9,398 nt of DNA from JBJXFK01 sp046155505. Lineage in GTDB: Bacteria > Planctomycetota > Phycisphaerae > UBA1845 > Fen-1342. Positions 1 to 7,433 of the stretch are shown one piece after another (position 1 is the stretch's first letter; each line of letters begins with the position of its first letter). The notes beneath the pieces are model-generated. The model worked only from the letters and a program-made list of their open reading frames with translations. It had not been told where the DNA came from and did no database searches. Made by a program: the position numbers and the translations under genes. The DNA lies in the NCBI GenBank assembly GCA_046155505.1, contig JBJXFK010000329.1, positions 1-9,398 on the forward strand, in the 5' to 3' direction.

Positions 1-1
1 A

Positions 2-118
2 ACACGTTTCGGCGACTTCGGTAAGATTCACATGGCCCTCCTTGGCCAAATGGCTCGTTTGAAACCCGAAGCTATTGAAACCGAGGATCGGGCCTTTGTC
101 ATTTACCCACAAACCTGA
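2..118 (+). CDS. C-terminal fragment of an unrecognised protein (5' end outside window)
   Basis: Reading frame 2 is open from the first bases to a TGA stop at 116-118 and gives 38 residues beginning TRFGDFGKIHMALL and ending FVIYPQT. The residue mix (G, hydrophobic and charged residues, no low complexity) looks like ordinary protein, and the frame simply runs off the window edge. The stop is followed by a small GC-rich hairpin and then by a promoter for the next gene, which suits the end of a transcription unit. No family can be named from so little sequence. Codon third positions are less GC-rich than in the next gene, so a chance open frame cannot be excluded. Confidence 0.45.
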   Translation, partial: TRFGDFGKIHMALLGQMARLKPEAIETEDRAFVIYPQT

Positions 119-136
119 CGCCGACCCCGGATTCGC

Positions 137-156
137 GCGGGCCGAGCGCCCGCTTT
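137..156 (+). terminator. Weak intrinsic-terminator-like hairpin
   Basis: A perfect 6-bp stem GCGGGC/GCCCGC (137-142 with 148-153) closes a 5-nt loop and is followed by only three T residues (154-156). It lies 18 nt after the stop of the partial gene and just before the -35 box of the next promoter. The stem is short and the T-run minimal, so termination activity is uncertain. Confidence 0.3.
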
Positions 157-182
157 GACTTCCCCCACCATCACCGTACAAT
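155..182 (+). promoter_or_regulatory. Sigma70-type promoter for the HEAT-repeat gene
   Basis: TTGACT at 155-160 matches the -35 consensus in 5 of 6 positions, and TACAAT at 177-182 matches the -10 consensus in 5 of 6. The spacer is 16 nt. Transcription would begin near 189, leaving about 75 nt of leader before the chosen ATG at 264. The position between the preceding stop codon and the next gene is right for a promoter. No operator is evident. Confidence 0.6.
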
Positions 183-248
183 CACGCCCCGGTTTTCGAC
201 GCACACCCTGGACAGCGCAGTACCCATCCGACCGGTATGGCTGCGCCC

Positions 249-255
249 AAAGGAG
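249..255 (+). promoter_or_regulatory. Shine-Dalgarno deciding the start at 264
   Basis: AAAGGAG lies 8 nt before the ATG at 264. The upstream in-frame ATG at 237 has no comparable site, and starting there would put nine extra residues ahead of the signal peptide. Confidence 0.7.
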
Positions 256-263
256 CTTGGGAC

Positions 264-2711
264 ATGGCTTTTGCGGCCCGTTTGGCCACTCTCGGGACGG
301 TTGCTTCGCTCTTTTTCGCTACCGCGATCACCGCCCCACCCGTTCTCGCGCAAGAATCTCAACTTGAAACCGGCCCAGCGACCGCCGCCGCCGGACTCTG
401 GCAAAACGCGCTGACCGCGATGGCCGCACGCGGCGACTCCGAGACCGCTATCGGCGAGTTGCTGGCGTCGAATCCGTCGCCTTTCCGCCTCGCCTTGCTC
501 GCCGAGCGCACCGAATTGCGCACCAAGCAGGGCGGCGTGCTGCTGACGCTTCAGCAGGACGTGGCCAACGCCAAGGCCGGCGAGAACGCGAAAAAGCTCT
601 GGGAGCTGCTCGAGCGGGGCCGCGAGCAGATGAACCAAGCCGATGACGGCTGGTACTTCGCCTCGGTCGGCCAGTTCGGCATCGCCGCCGCGAATTTTCA
701 AGCGCTGGTCGCCGCCAACCCCGACGCAGTTGCGCTGCTTGAATTCAGCGAGCGCGTGCAGCGTCGCCAGCAGATACTGGTCACGCTCGCCAGCGACCCG
801 ATCATGGGTGAGTCGGTGCGCGGAATCCTGAAGCTGCTCAGCGACGGCGAACAGGCGGTCAAGGCCGATCCGGGTCGCATCAAACAAAACGTCGAAAAGC
901 TCGCGGGCGCGCCGCGTCAATACGAAAACGCCCTCGCGGCCCTGAAGGACAGCGGCGAATACAGCGTGCCGTTCTTTGTGCAGACGCTTCGCGACCCCGC
1001 TCAGCGTTCGCTGACGCAGCCGATCGTTCGCACCCTGCCGAAGATCGACCGCGCCGCGCTCAATCCGCTGGTGATGGCCACTCGCGTCGATGACCAGGCC
1101 GTGCGGATGATCGTCGTGCGGGCGCTCGGCCAGATCCCGTACTTCCAGTCGATTCCGTATCTAATGTCGCTTCGCGAAGACGCCAAGACGCCCGCCGATG
1201 TGCGCTCCGCGGCCGAGGCTTCGCTGAGCGACCTTGCCGGGCGCGGCATCAAGGTGCCCGACGGTGCGACCGCGGCCGATGCGTTCTACGCACTGGCCCA
1301 AGCCTACTATCGCAACGACAACACCGTCGCCGCCGACACACGGCTGACGACGGCCAACGTCTGGTATCACCGCGACGGCCTGATCCAAAACATCCCAGTG
1401 CCCACCGCGATTTTCAATGACATCATGGCCATGCGGTGCTGCGAAGAAGCCCTGCGACTCAACGCCGACATGAAGCCGGCGCTCGCATTGTGGATCGCAT
1501 CCAACGCGCGTCGCGAGGCGGAACTCGGCGACGGCGAAACCGACGCGACCCGCCCCGACAACTATCCGTCTGCCGCGTATTACGCTCAGTCGGCGGGCAC
1601 CGAGTACAACCTGCTCGCTCTCGCACGCGCCATTGACGATGGCGACGCCGTCGTCGCGCTGATGGCGATCGACGCGCTGGCCAAAACCTCCGGCCCAGCG
1701 AGCGTGCTGGGCAAGGTCGGCGATCGCGAGCCGCTCGGCGAGGCGCTCAACTTCCCCGAACGCATCGTTCGCATCCGCGCCGCGCTCGCACTCGCCGGTG
1801 CGATGCCCGATCGCACATTCGAGAACAGCCAAAACTTGATGCCCGTGCTGGGCGAGGCGCTTTCGCTGTACGCGGGTTCAAGCAACGCACTGGTCGTCGA
1901 TCCCGAAGAAATGTCCGGCAATCAGCTTGCGGCGCATCTGCGCGGCGCGGGCTACACGGTCGTCACCGATCGCGGGCTATACGATGGCCTGAGCCGTGCC
2001 CGCAAGGAATTGCCCGGTATCGACCTGATCGTCATCGCGTCAAACGTGCAGCAGCCTGCCATTGCCGAGGCCATTCGTCAGATTCGCAGTGAAACGCAGC
2101 TTGGTAACACGCCGGTGATCATTGCCGCCAAGAAGGGCGACGCCGACGCAGCCGCCGAACTCGTCCGCCGCGAGCCGAAGACCGGCGACGTGCCGTCGGA
2201 GGTGAACGCGGAATCGCTGCTCGCCCGGGTAGGTTTCGTCGCACGGGGTGCTGGTGCGCAGGCGATCGATGCGACGCTGGGCGCAGCGCTCGCCCTCGAC
2301 GCGGCCAGAGTCGTGGGCAAGCTGACCATGTCGAAATCCACCGTGGTCGACGTTGCCGCAGGCGAAAAGGGGCTGGTCGGCCTGCTCGCTTCGACTGATC
2401 CGCAGCTGCGCCTGACCGCGGGCGCGGTGCTCGGCTTCATGGGCGGCTCAGCGGGACAAGCGGCGCTCGCCGAAGTCGCGCTCACCGCGACCGAACCGGC
2501 GGAAATTCGCATCAACACGTTCGCCGCACTCGCCGAGTCGGCCATGCGTTCCGGCAATCAGCTTGGTGACGAACTCGTCAAGCGGTTGATCACCGCGGCC
2601 GAGAGTGAGGCCGATTTGGCCGTGCGCACCGCCGCGTCGCAGGCGCTCGGCGCGCTCAATCTGCCCGGCAATCCGGCGAGCACGATCATTCGCAATCAGT
2701 ACGGCGGTTGA
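264..2711 (+). CDS. Exported HEAT/TPR-like repeat protein with embedded degenerate receiver-like domain
   Basis: This 815-residue protein starts at the ATG with the good ribosome binding site; an in-frame ATG at 237 would add nine residues. Residues 1-30 form a Sec signal peptide (MAFAARLATLGTV, a hydrophobic core, PPVLA before Q), so the protein is probably periplasmic or outside. Helical HEAT-like repeats occupy about 231-330 and are followed by a TPR-like helical stretch (about 338-475). A HEAT-like segment spans about 460-515. Residues about 541-656 read like a response-regulator receiver: LVVDPEE at the first strand, DLIVIASNV where the phosphoacceptor strand should be, PVIIAAKKGD, and a final ESLLARV helix. 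The phosphoacceptor Asp, switch Thr and conserved Lys all appear to be replaced. HEAT-like repeats return at about 702-800. It is the first gene of a likely two-gene unit and is probably a protein-interaction scaffold. I know no named family for the whole architecture. Confidence 0.88.
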   Translation: MAFAARLATLGTVASLFFATAITAPPVLAQESQLETGPATAAAGLWQNALTAMAARGDSETAIGELLASNPSPFRLALLAERTELRTKQGGVLLTLQQDVANAKAGENAKKLWELLERGREQMNQADDGWYFASVGQFGIAAANFQALVAANPDAVALLEFSERVQRRQQILVTLASDPIMGESVRGILKLLSDGEQAVKADPGRIKQNVEKLAGAPRQYENALAALKDSGEYSVPFFVQTLRDPAQRSLTQPIVRTLPKIDRAALNPLVMATRVDDQAVRMIVVRALGQIPYFQSIPYLMSLREDAKTPADVRSAAEASLSDLAGRGIKVPDGATAADAFYALAQAYYRNDNTVAADTRLTTANVWYHRDGLIQNIPVPTAIFNDIMAMRCCEEALRLNADMKPALALWIASNARREAELGDGETDATRPDNYPSAAYYAQSAGTEYNLLALARAIDDGDAVVALMAIDALAKTSGPASVLGKVGDREPLGEALNFPERIVRIRAALALAGAMPDRTFENSQNLMPVLGEALSLYAGSSNALVVDPEEMSGNQLAAHLRGAGYTVVTDRGLYDGLSRARKELPGIDLIVIASNVQQPAIAEAIRQIRSETQLGNTPVIIAAKKGDADAAAELVRREPKTGDVPSEVNAESLLARVGFVARGAGAQAIDATLGAALALDAARVVGKLTMSKSTVVDVAAGEKGLVGLLASTDPQLRLTAGAVLGFMGGSAGQAALAEVALTATEPAEIRINTFAALAESAMRSGNQLGDELVKRLITAAESEADLAVRTAASQALGALNLPGNPASTIIRNQYGG

Positions 2712-2772
2712 TCGCACGCTTCGCCGCGCTCGGTGGATTCGGTTCGCAGTCTTGGATTCGTTGCTCTGCTCG

Positions 2773-2777
2773 AAGGG
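2773..2777 (+). promoter_or_regulatory. Shine-Dalgarno for the small exported protein
   Basis: AAGGG lies 9 nt before the ATG at 2787. It touches the alternative ATG at 2778 directly, so it cannot serve that start. The GTG at 2733 has no purine-rich site before it. Confidence 0.45.
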
Positions 2778-2786
2778 ATGTCAGGT

Positions 2787-3488
2787 ATGTTCGCAGTGCT
2801 GCTGATCTCCACAACAATGATGCTCGGCGATGTCGCGGCCCAGGCCGACCGCAACGAAGTCGGTCGCGGTCGCGAGCCGGCGATGACGCCCGTCGCGTGG
2901 GAATTTGAGCTGAAGTATCTGCCACCCCGCCGCATCGATGTGCCGATCACGGGCAGCGACAAGGTTGAGACGTATTGGTATCTCATCTACACGGTGACGA
3001 ACAAGAGCGGCTCGACGCAGCGATTCTTCCCGCAGTTTCAGCTCGTGACCGAGGACTTGAAGGTCGTCGATACCGACACGGGCATCACGGCCAACGTGTT
3101 TGAGGCCATCCGCGAGCGGCACAATGTCACGCACAAGTATCTCGTCCACCCGACGCAAGCGATCGGCGATCTGGCCGTGGGCGATGACAACGCACGCGAG
3201 TCGGTCGCGATCTGGCGCGGCGTCGATGCCGACGCGAACAATTTCACGATCTTTTGCGCCGGCCTGAGCGGCGAATCGCACATGGTGCGCAACCCCGCGT
3301 TCCAGGACGGTAAGCCCGAGACGGCCAAGGCCGCAGCGCCCGCAGGTCGCGAGCGCGAAGTCGTCGTCAATCCCAAGAATTTCGTCCTGCGTAAGACGCT
3401 CGAATTGAAATTCGAATGGCCCGGCTCGCAGGAAGCCCGCGAGCGGACGGTGCCGACGCTGGCACGCGAACGCTGGATCATGCGCTGA
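2787..3488 (+). CDS. Small exported protein of unknown function
   Basis: This 233-residue protein is not a family I recognise. The chosen ATG is preceded by AAGGG; in-frame alternatives are the ATG at 2778 and the GTG at 2733, the latter adding 18 residues including an Arg that would give the signal peptide a positive charge. The N-terminus (MFAVLLISTTMMLGDVAAQ) looks like a Sec signal peptide with cleavage after AAQ or AAQA. The mature part is rich in beta-type stretches, for example YWYLIYTVTNKSG at about 63-75 and SVAIWRGVDADANNFTIF at about 139-156, suggesting a beta-sandwich. A Lys/Glu/Ala-rich linker (about 175-190) precedes a last strand-like segment, LRKTLELKFEWPG. There is one Cys in the mature protein. 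It follows the HEAT-repeat gene by 75 bp on the same strand with no terminator between, so co-transcription is likely, and a strong terminator comes after it. Confidence 0.78.
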   Translation: MFAVLLISTTMMLGDVAAQADRNEVGRGREPAMTPVAWEFELKYLPPRRIDVPITGSDKVETYWYLIYTVTNKSGSTQRFFPQFQLVTEDLKVVDTDTGITANVFEAIRERHNVTHKYLVHPTQAIGDLAVGDDNARESVAIWRGVDADANNFTIFCAGLSGESHMVRNPAFQDGKPETAKAAAPAGREREVVVNPKNFVLRKTLELKFEWPGSQEARERTVPTLARERWIMR

Positions 3489-3552
3489 ATCACCCCAGGA
3501 TGGAATTCCCACCCGCGCCGAACGAGAACCCCCGGGACGCGTCTCAAATGCA

Positions 3553-3594
3553 AGTGAGTGCCCAGTTCGAAGAACCGGGCACTCATTCTCTTTT
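3553..3594 (+). terminator. Strong intrinsic terminator between convergent genes
   Basis: GAGTGCCC-A-GTTC (3556-3568) pairs with GAAC-C-GGGCACTC (3572-3584) around a 3-nt GAA loop. That gives twelve pairs with one A.C mismatch, and the base can be extended by a few further pairs. A T-rich tail, ATTCTCTTTT, follows at 3585-3594. It sits 64 nt after the stop of the + strand gene and 11 nt before the stop of the convergent protease gene. The T-rich side faces the + transcript; the other side is less T-rich, so any effect on - strand transcription would be weaker. Confidence 0.8.
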
Positions 3595-3604
3595 GTTCGG
3601 TTGA

Positions 3605-6600
3605 CTAGCGGCGAAGCTGCGGTTGTTTTCGCCGACCGCTCATCAAACCGGCGAGGCTCAGCGCGAACAACCCGCACGACGCCGCAGCGCACGGACCGCC
3701 GACCACTGGGTCGCAGCCATCCGGGCAATCGCCCCACTTCTCCGGGCACCGATCACGAACATCCGGCACGCCATCGCCATCCGAATCCTGGTCCGGCGGC
3801 GTCTGGCAATTCTGATCCTCGTCGATCAGCCCGTCGCAATCGTTGTCGATGCCATCGCGATCGTTGGCGCAATCTCTCGCCCGCGGAAAGACCGTCGGGT
3901 CACGATCGTCGCAGTCGTCGCCGTTGGCCACATGGCCCGACGGCTGTTCGCAGGCACGCACCGTCGAGTCGGCGTTTCCGAAACCGTCCTGATCGGCGTC
4001 GCGATACCAGGTCAGCGTCTGCGGCACGATTCCGTCGCAGTTGCGATCCTCGCCGCACACGTCACGCGCCGCGGGATTGAATGCCGCTTCGGTGTCTCGG
4101 CAATCATCGCGATTTTGCACGTATCCGGCCGGCTGCTGCGCCGCGCGAATCGTCACGGCAGGATCACCAAATCCATCGCCGTCCGCGTCGCGATACCAGG
4201 TGTTCTGCTCTTCGCATCCGCTGCTGCCCTCGTTAGCCAGGCTCAGCGGGCTCTCGCCGCATCCGGGCCGCCGCGCTTTCACCTGATATCGCCCGGTGAA
4301 GCACGGCGCGACCAGATCGTCTATCGACGTGGCGGTCTGCCAGTTTCCGATCTCGACGTTGTCGCGAACGACGCGATATTCGGCTCCGCCGGCGAGCGGC
4401 TGCCAGGTAATGCGCACTCGATCCGGCAACGCAGCGTCGCTGGCCTCGACGCCGGCCGGTGCGCCGGGCTGCCCGAGCAAGCCCGCGTCGGAATTGCTAA
4501 ACGCGCTTGCGCTGCACTGCCCGACTGCCCGAGTCCAGTAGTAATACGTCACGCCCGGCTGAGCCGATCGATCGATTACCGGTCCCCCGGGAACCGCTGC
4601 CAGGCGTTCGGCCGCGGCGCTGTTGTTACTCGTGGCCCGGAAAATTTCGTACTCGGCGGCCCCCGCAACCGCATTCCAGGTCAACGTCACGCCGTCACAA
4701 TTCTCATCGCTTGCGCTCAAACCCGTCGGCGCGGACAATGCCGGTCCGCCCGGAGCGTTCAAAACAAGGCGATAGTTACCCGCGCCGCCGCCGGTTCCCC
4801 ACGTCGCCATGCGCACGCGATATTCGACACCGGCGGTCATCTGAAACTGAATGTATGACGCACCGGTCACTGGATCGCCGCACGGCGTGCCCGGCAGAGC
4901 GTCGTCGTTGCATGCCACCTCGACCAGGTTTACGCACGGGCCCGTGAAAATCGACAACACAGAGTTCATCTCGGTGCCGCACGCATCGAGCGTAACCACA
5001 CCCGTGCATTGGGGCGTATAACGGAACCAGACATCTCGGGCCACGATCGAGCACTCCGACAAGCCGTCCAGCTCGGTGTCCGCGCCAGCGTTGGATCCGG
5101 TCACAACGACGCCGGGAACGAGCATTACCGCATCGGCACAGCGATCGCTTCCGGGCGTACCACCGCCACCATCGCCGCCGCCGCCACCTCCACCGCCTCC
5201 TCCGCCACCGCCGCCGCCGCCGCCACCGTTCGGGTCGCTCAGCAAAATGCGGAAATTTCCGGATGCCGTCGCGCCGCCCTGCGAGAAGCCGGCGACGCGA
5301 ATTCGATACTCGACACCGGCATTCATCGTTACCGAAATGAACGAAGTGAGGTTCTCGCTTGGGCACAAGCCCGCGCCGGCGTTGTCGTCATTACAGGCGA
5401 CCTCTGACATTTGCTGACAGGCCCCGGTCAGCACCGACAACACCGTGTCGAAGTCCGAGCCGCACGTCGCGATCGTGACCACGCCGGTTTGCGTCGGCGT
5501 GTACTTGAACCAGACATCCTTTCCGCTCGACGCGCACAGCGCGGCACCATCGTCGGTCGCGTTCGCGGTCGAGCCGCTGATCAGCGCGCCGCTGACAAGC
5601 GCGGTCGGCGTGGCACAGGCATCGTTTGCGAGACCTCCTCCGCCGCCGCCTCCGCCGCCACCACCGCCACCCAATGCGGCTGCGACCGCAGCATCGGCGC
5701 GCACAAGTCCGAATCCAAACTCGTTGTCCCGCCCTGCGGGACCAAGATTAAACGCGGTGTTTTGCAGGATGTTTTGAACCTGGTCCGGGGTCAACGCCGG
5801 ATTGGCCGACAGCACGAGCGCCGCAACACCGGCGGCATAGGGCGAGGAGTACGACGTTCCCCGGGTGCCCACATTCTGGCCAATCTGCGGATTGAAGTTG
5901 AACGTGTAATCGGACGGATCGTATCCGGCGGCTCCGGTTCGATCCGTCGTGAGCAAAAATTCTCCGGGGGCGACGATATCGAGCTCCGGCCCGAACTGAC
6001 TGAAATCCGTGAGTTGCCCGTCTGGCAGGATTGCGCCCACGCCGATCACCGATGACAAACGCGCGGGAAAACTGACGAAATTCGCCTGAGGAGCCCCGTT
6101 GCCGGACGCGGCAAAATGGACCATCCCCGCGGCCTTGGTCTGGTCGTACTTCTCGGCGACGGCCGCTGATGGCCCCATGCTCAGGCTCGCGTTGGAGATC
6201 CGGCAGTTGTTCGCCTGCCCCCACGTCAGCGCTTCAACGATCGCACGCGCCAGATCACCTTCAATGTTGGAACCATTCGGCGTGCCGCCCACTCGCGCAG
6301 AAACCGACCGAACGCCGGGCGCAACGCCGCAGACACCGATGCCGTTGTTGGCAATTGCCGAGACGCATCCTGCTACGGTCGTGCCGTGATTGTCGTTCGC
6401 ATAGAGCGGCCCTCCGCCCGTGGTGTTTTGGCCCGTGAAGTCCCGTCCGGGGCTTTGATTCAGGTCCGGATGGTCCTGCTGACTGCCGCAATCCATGATC
6501 AGTACGCGGATATTCGAGGAGCCGAAACCGGATGACGCGTCCCACGCTTCGACGACGTTCATGTCAAAGTTCGCGGACTGTGTGTTGTTCAGCGCCCATT

Positions 6601-7228
6601 GAGCGCCGAAGTACTGGTCGTTGGGCGTGGTGAGTAATTCGCCGCGCGAGATTCGCCCGGGCTCCGCGAAGGCCACGTCATCCCGATCGCCGAGCTCGTT
6701 GGCGATGCGAAGCACATCGCTGCCGCTCTTCGAATCGGAGCGTACGAGAAATACGCCGGGCATGTCGCTCCAGTCCCGCGCGATCACAATCGTCACGCCG
6801 ACTTCGGCGAGGACGCGCTCGGCCTGCTCCGCCGAAATGTGCGGCATGAACTTGACGATGATCTCTGGCTTGATCAGGCACTCGCCGTTTGAGTCGCGCA
6901 ATACGGGCGAGACAAAATCCACCGCGCCGGACTCGGCAATGCTCGCCAATCGCGACTGCAGCGGCTCGATCACCGAGCGATCAAGCGTGGCATCAACGAT
7001 CGACCAGCCTCGGACGACGCCGTGCGGACGTTGCGTCGCCCCGAGTCCTATGGATTGGGCAACTTCCGCGTCCAGTGCAACACCGTCATTCCTGAACACG
7101 GCGACCTGGGTTTCGTCAACGGTAAGCGGGATACGCTCCTTGAAGTACATGTAGTACCAGTCGTCGGCGGCTGAAACGGTCGTTCCGAACAACGAAAACG
7201 CCGCGAAGATTCCGTATTTTCCACGCAC
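3605..7228 (-). CDS. Modular secreted subtilisin-family (S8) serine protease with PPC-like, FnIII and MopE-type metal-binding domains
   Basis: A 1207-residue extracellular protease. The start is the GTG at 7228, preceded by GGGAGGA and followed by a signal peptide (VRGKYGIFAAFSLFGTTVSA, cleavage near residue 20); an upstream ATG at 7303 would add 25 Arg-rich residues and hide the signal. Residues about 121-190 resemble the fervidolysin-type propeptide (EIIVKFMP). The S8 domain covers about 195-517. Asp246 is in VLIMDCGSQQDHPDL, His281 in NDNHGTTVAG, Asn377 in AASGNG and Ser459 in GTSYSSPYAAG, so the catalytic set is complete. Then come 13 Gly (520-532), a PPC-like beta domain (533-664), a Gly18-Asp-Gly4 linker, and a second PPC-like domain (692-825). 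Two fibronectin-III domains follow (about 830-918 and 921-1005), then two MopE-type repeats beginning TWYRDADGDGFG and TWYRDADQDGFG (1010-1066 and 1073-1138). The end has a thrombospondin type 3-like DQDSDGDGVPD segment, a hydrophobic stretch with two Cys (1180-1196) and a basic tail (RRKQPQLRR), probably a sorting or anchoring signal. The acidic repeats suggest calcium dependence. Confidence 0.93.
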   Translation of the reverse strand: MRGKYGIFAAFSLFGTTVSAADDWYYMYFKERIPLTVDETQVAVFRNDGVALDAEVAQSIGLGATQRPHGVVRGWSIVDATLDRSVIEPLQSRLASIAESGAVDFVSPVLRDSNGECLIKPEIIVKFMPHISAEQAERVLAEVGVTIVIARDWSDMPGVFLVRSDSKSGSDVLRIANELGDRDDVAFAEPGRISRGELLTTPNDQYFGAQWALNNTQSANFDMNVVEAWDASSGFGSSNIRVLIMDCGSQQDHPDLNQSPGRDFTGQNTTGGGPLYANDNHGTTVAGCVSAIANNGIGVCGVAPGVRSVSARVGGTPNGSNIEGDLARAIVEALTWGQANNCRISNASLSMGPSAAVAEKYDQTKAAGMVHFAASGNGAPQANFVSFPARLSSVIGVGAILPDGQLTDFSQFGPELDIVAPGEFLLTTDRTGAAGYDPSDYTFNFNPQIGQNVGTRGTSYSSPYAAGVAALVLSANPALTPDQVQNILQNTAFNLGPAGRDNEFGFGLVRADAAVAAALGGGGGGGGGGGGGLANDACATPTALVSGALISGSTANATDDGAALCASSGKDVWFKYTPTQTGVVTIATCGSDFDTVLSVLTGACQQMSEVACNDDNAGAGLCPSENLTSFISVTMNAGVEYRIRVAGFSQGGATASGNFRILLSDPNGGGGGGGGGGGGGGGGGGDGGGGTPGSDRCADAVMLVPGVVVTGSNAGADTELDGLSECSIVARDVWFRYTPQCTGVVTLDACGTEMNSVLSIFTGPCVNLVEVACNDDALPGTPCGDPVTGASYIQFQMTAGVEYRVRMATWGTGGGAGNYRLVLNAPGGPALSAPTGLSASDENCDGVTLTWNAVAGAAEYEIFRATSNNSAAAERLAAVPGGPVIDRSAQPGVTYYYWTRAVGQCSASAFSNSDAGLLGQPGAPAGVEASDAALPDRVRITWQPLAGGAEYRVVRDNVEIGNWQTATSIDDLVAPCFTGRYQVKARRPGCGESPLSLANEGSSGCEEQNTWYRDADGDGFGDPAVTIRAAQQPAGYVQNRDDCRDTEAAFNPAARDVCGEDRNCDGIVPQTLTWYRDADQDGFGNADSTVRACEQPSGHVANGDDCDDRDPTVFPRARDCANDRDGIDNDCDGLIDEDQNCQTPPDQDSDGDGVPDVRDRCPEKWGDCPDGCDPVVGGPCAAASCGLFALSLAGLMSGRRKQPQLRR
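5159..5227 (-). repeat. Polyglycine linker tract (Gly18-Asp-Gly4)
   Basis: Twenty-three consecutive codons encode 18 Gly, one Asp and 4 Gly in the protease, between the two PPC-like domains. GGT, GGC and GGA codons are mixed, so this is not a pure trinucleotide microsatellite. It acts as a flexible spacer and is a likely site of length variation between strains. Confidence 0.85.
5633..5671 (-). repeat. Polyglycine linker tract (Gly13)
   Basis: Thirteen mixed GGN codons encode 13 Gly directly after the subtilisin domain and before the first PPC-like domain of the protease. It is a domain-boundary spacer. Confidence 0.85.
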
Positions 7229-7233
7229 GGTAG

Positions 7234-7240
7234 TCCTCCC
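7234..7240 (-). promoter_or_regulatory. Shine-Dalgarno deciding the GTG start of the protease
   Basis: On the - strand GGGAGGA ends 5 nt before the GTG at 7228. It is close to the ideal anti-16S complement and supports the GTG over the upstream ATG at 7303. I saw no convincing -35/-10 pair in the roughly 200 nt upstream of this site. Confidence 0.75.
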
Positions 7241-7387
7241 GCAGACCGTTCGTCGGTCCGCTTGCTCGCGATGAGGACGCTGCCCGCGCCGCAACCATCG
7301 CAATAAGGGCTACAGCTGATCGTGGTTCAATTGGACAAAACGGGATCACATGACGATGCCGTCAGAGCGGTTTGATGATGGCAAGCG

Positions 7388-7418
7388 GCCGCACGGAGTC
7401 TCGCTCCGTGCGGCTTTT
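7388..7418 (+). terminator. Perfect 11-bp hairpin with T-run, oriented as a + strand terminator
   Basis: GCCGCACGGAG (7388-7398) pairs perfectly with CTCCGTGCGGC (7404-7414) around a TCTCG loop and is followed by TTTT (7415-7418). It lies 15 nt beyond the stop of the FG-GAP gene, but the T-run is on the + side, and on the - strand the hairpin is followed by CGCTTGCC rather than T residues. As a classical terminator it would stop + strand transcription. It may still terminate or stabilise the - strand FG-GAP mRNA as a U-less hairpin. Confidence 0.6.
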
Positions 7419-7433
7419 CCCGCCGCGATCGAA

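Noticed and set aside
171..920. 249-codon - strand open frame opposite the HEAT-repeat gene
   Set aside because: It is a GC3-driven shadow of the + strand gene; Arg/Gly-rich, no domain, no signal peptide and no good ribosome binding site. The same holds for 1161-1832 and 2078-2557.
2781..3749. 322-codon - strand open frame opposite the small exported protein
   Set aside because: It spans the intrinsic terminator and both convergent stops, is Arg-rich, and lacks motifs or a start signal. The + strand frame has a signal peptide and an operon context.
3623..4858. 411-codon + strand open frame opposite the protease
   Set aside because: The - strand frame has recognisable MopE and FnIII domains, whereas this frame is Arg/Ala/Val-rich without any motif. 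It is a shadow.
5076..5777. Proline-rich + strand frames (polyproline runs)
   Set aside because: The polyproline is just the complement of the polyglycine linkers in the protease.
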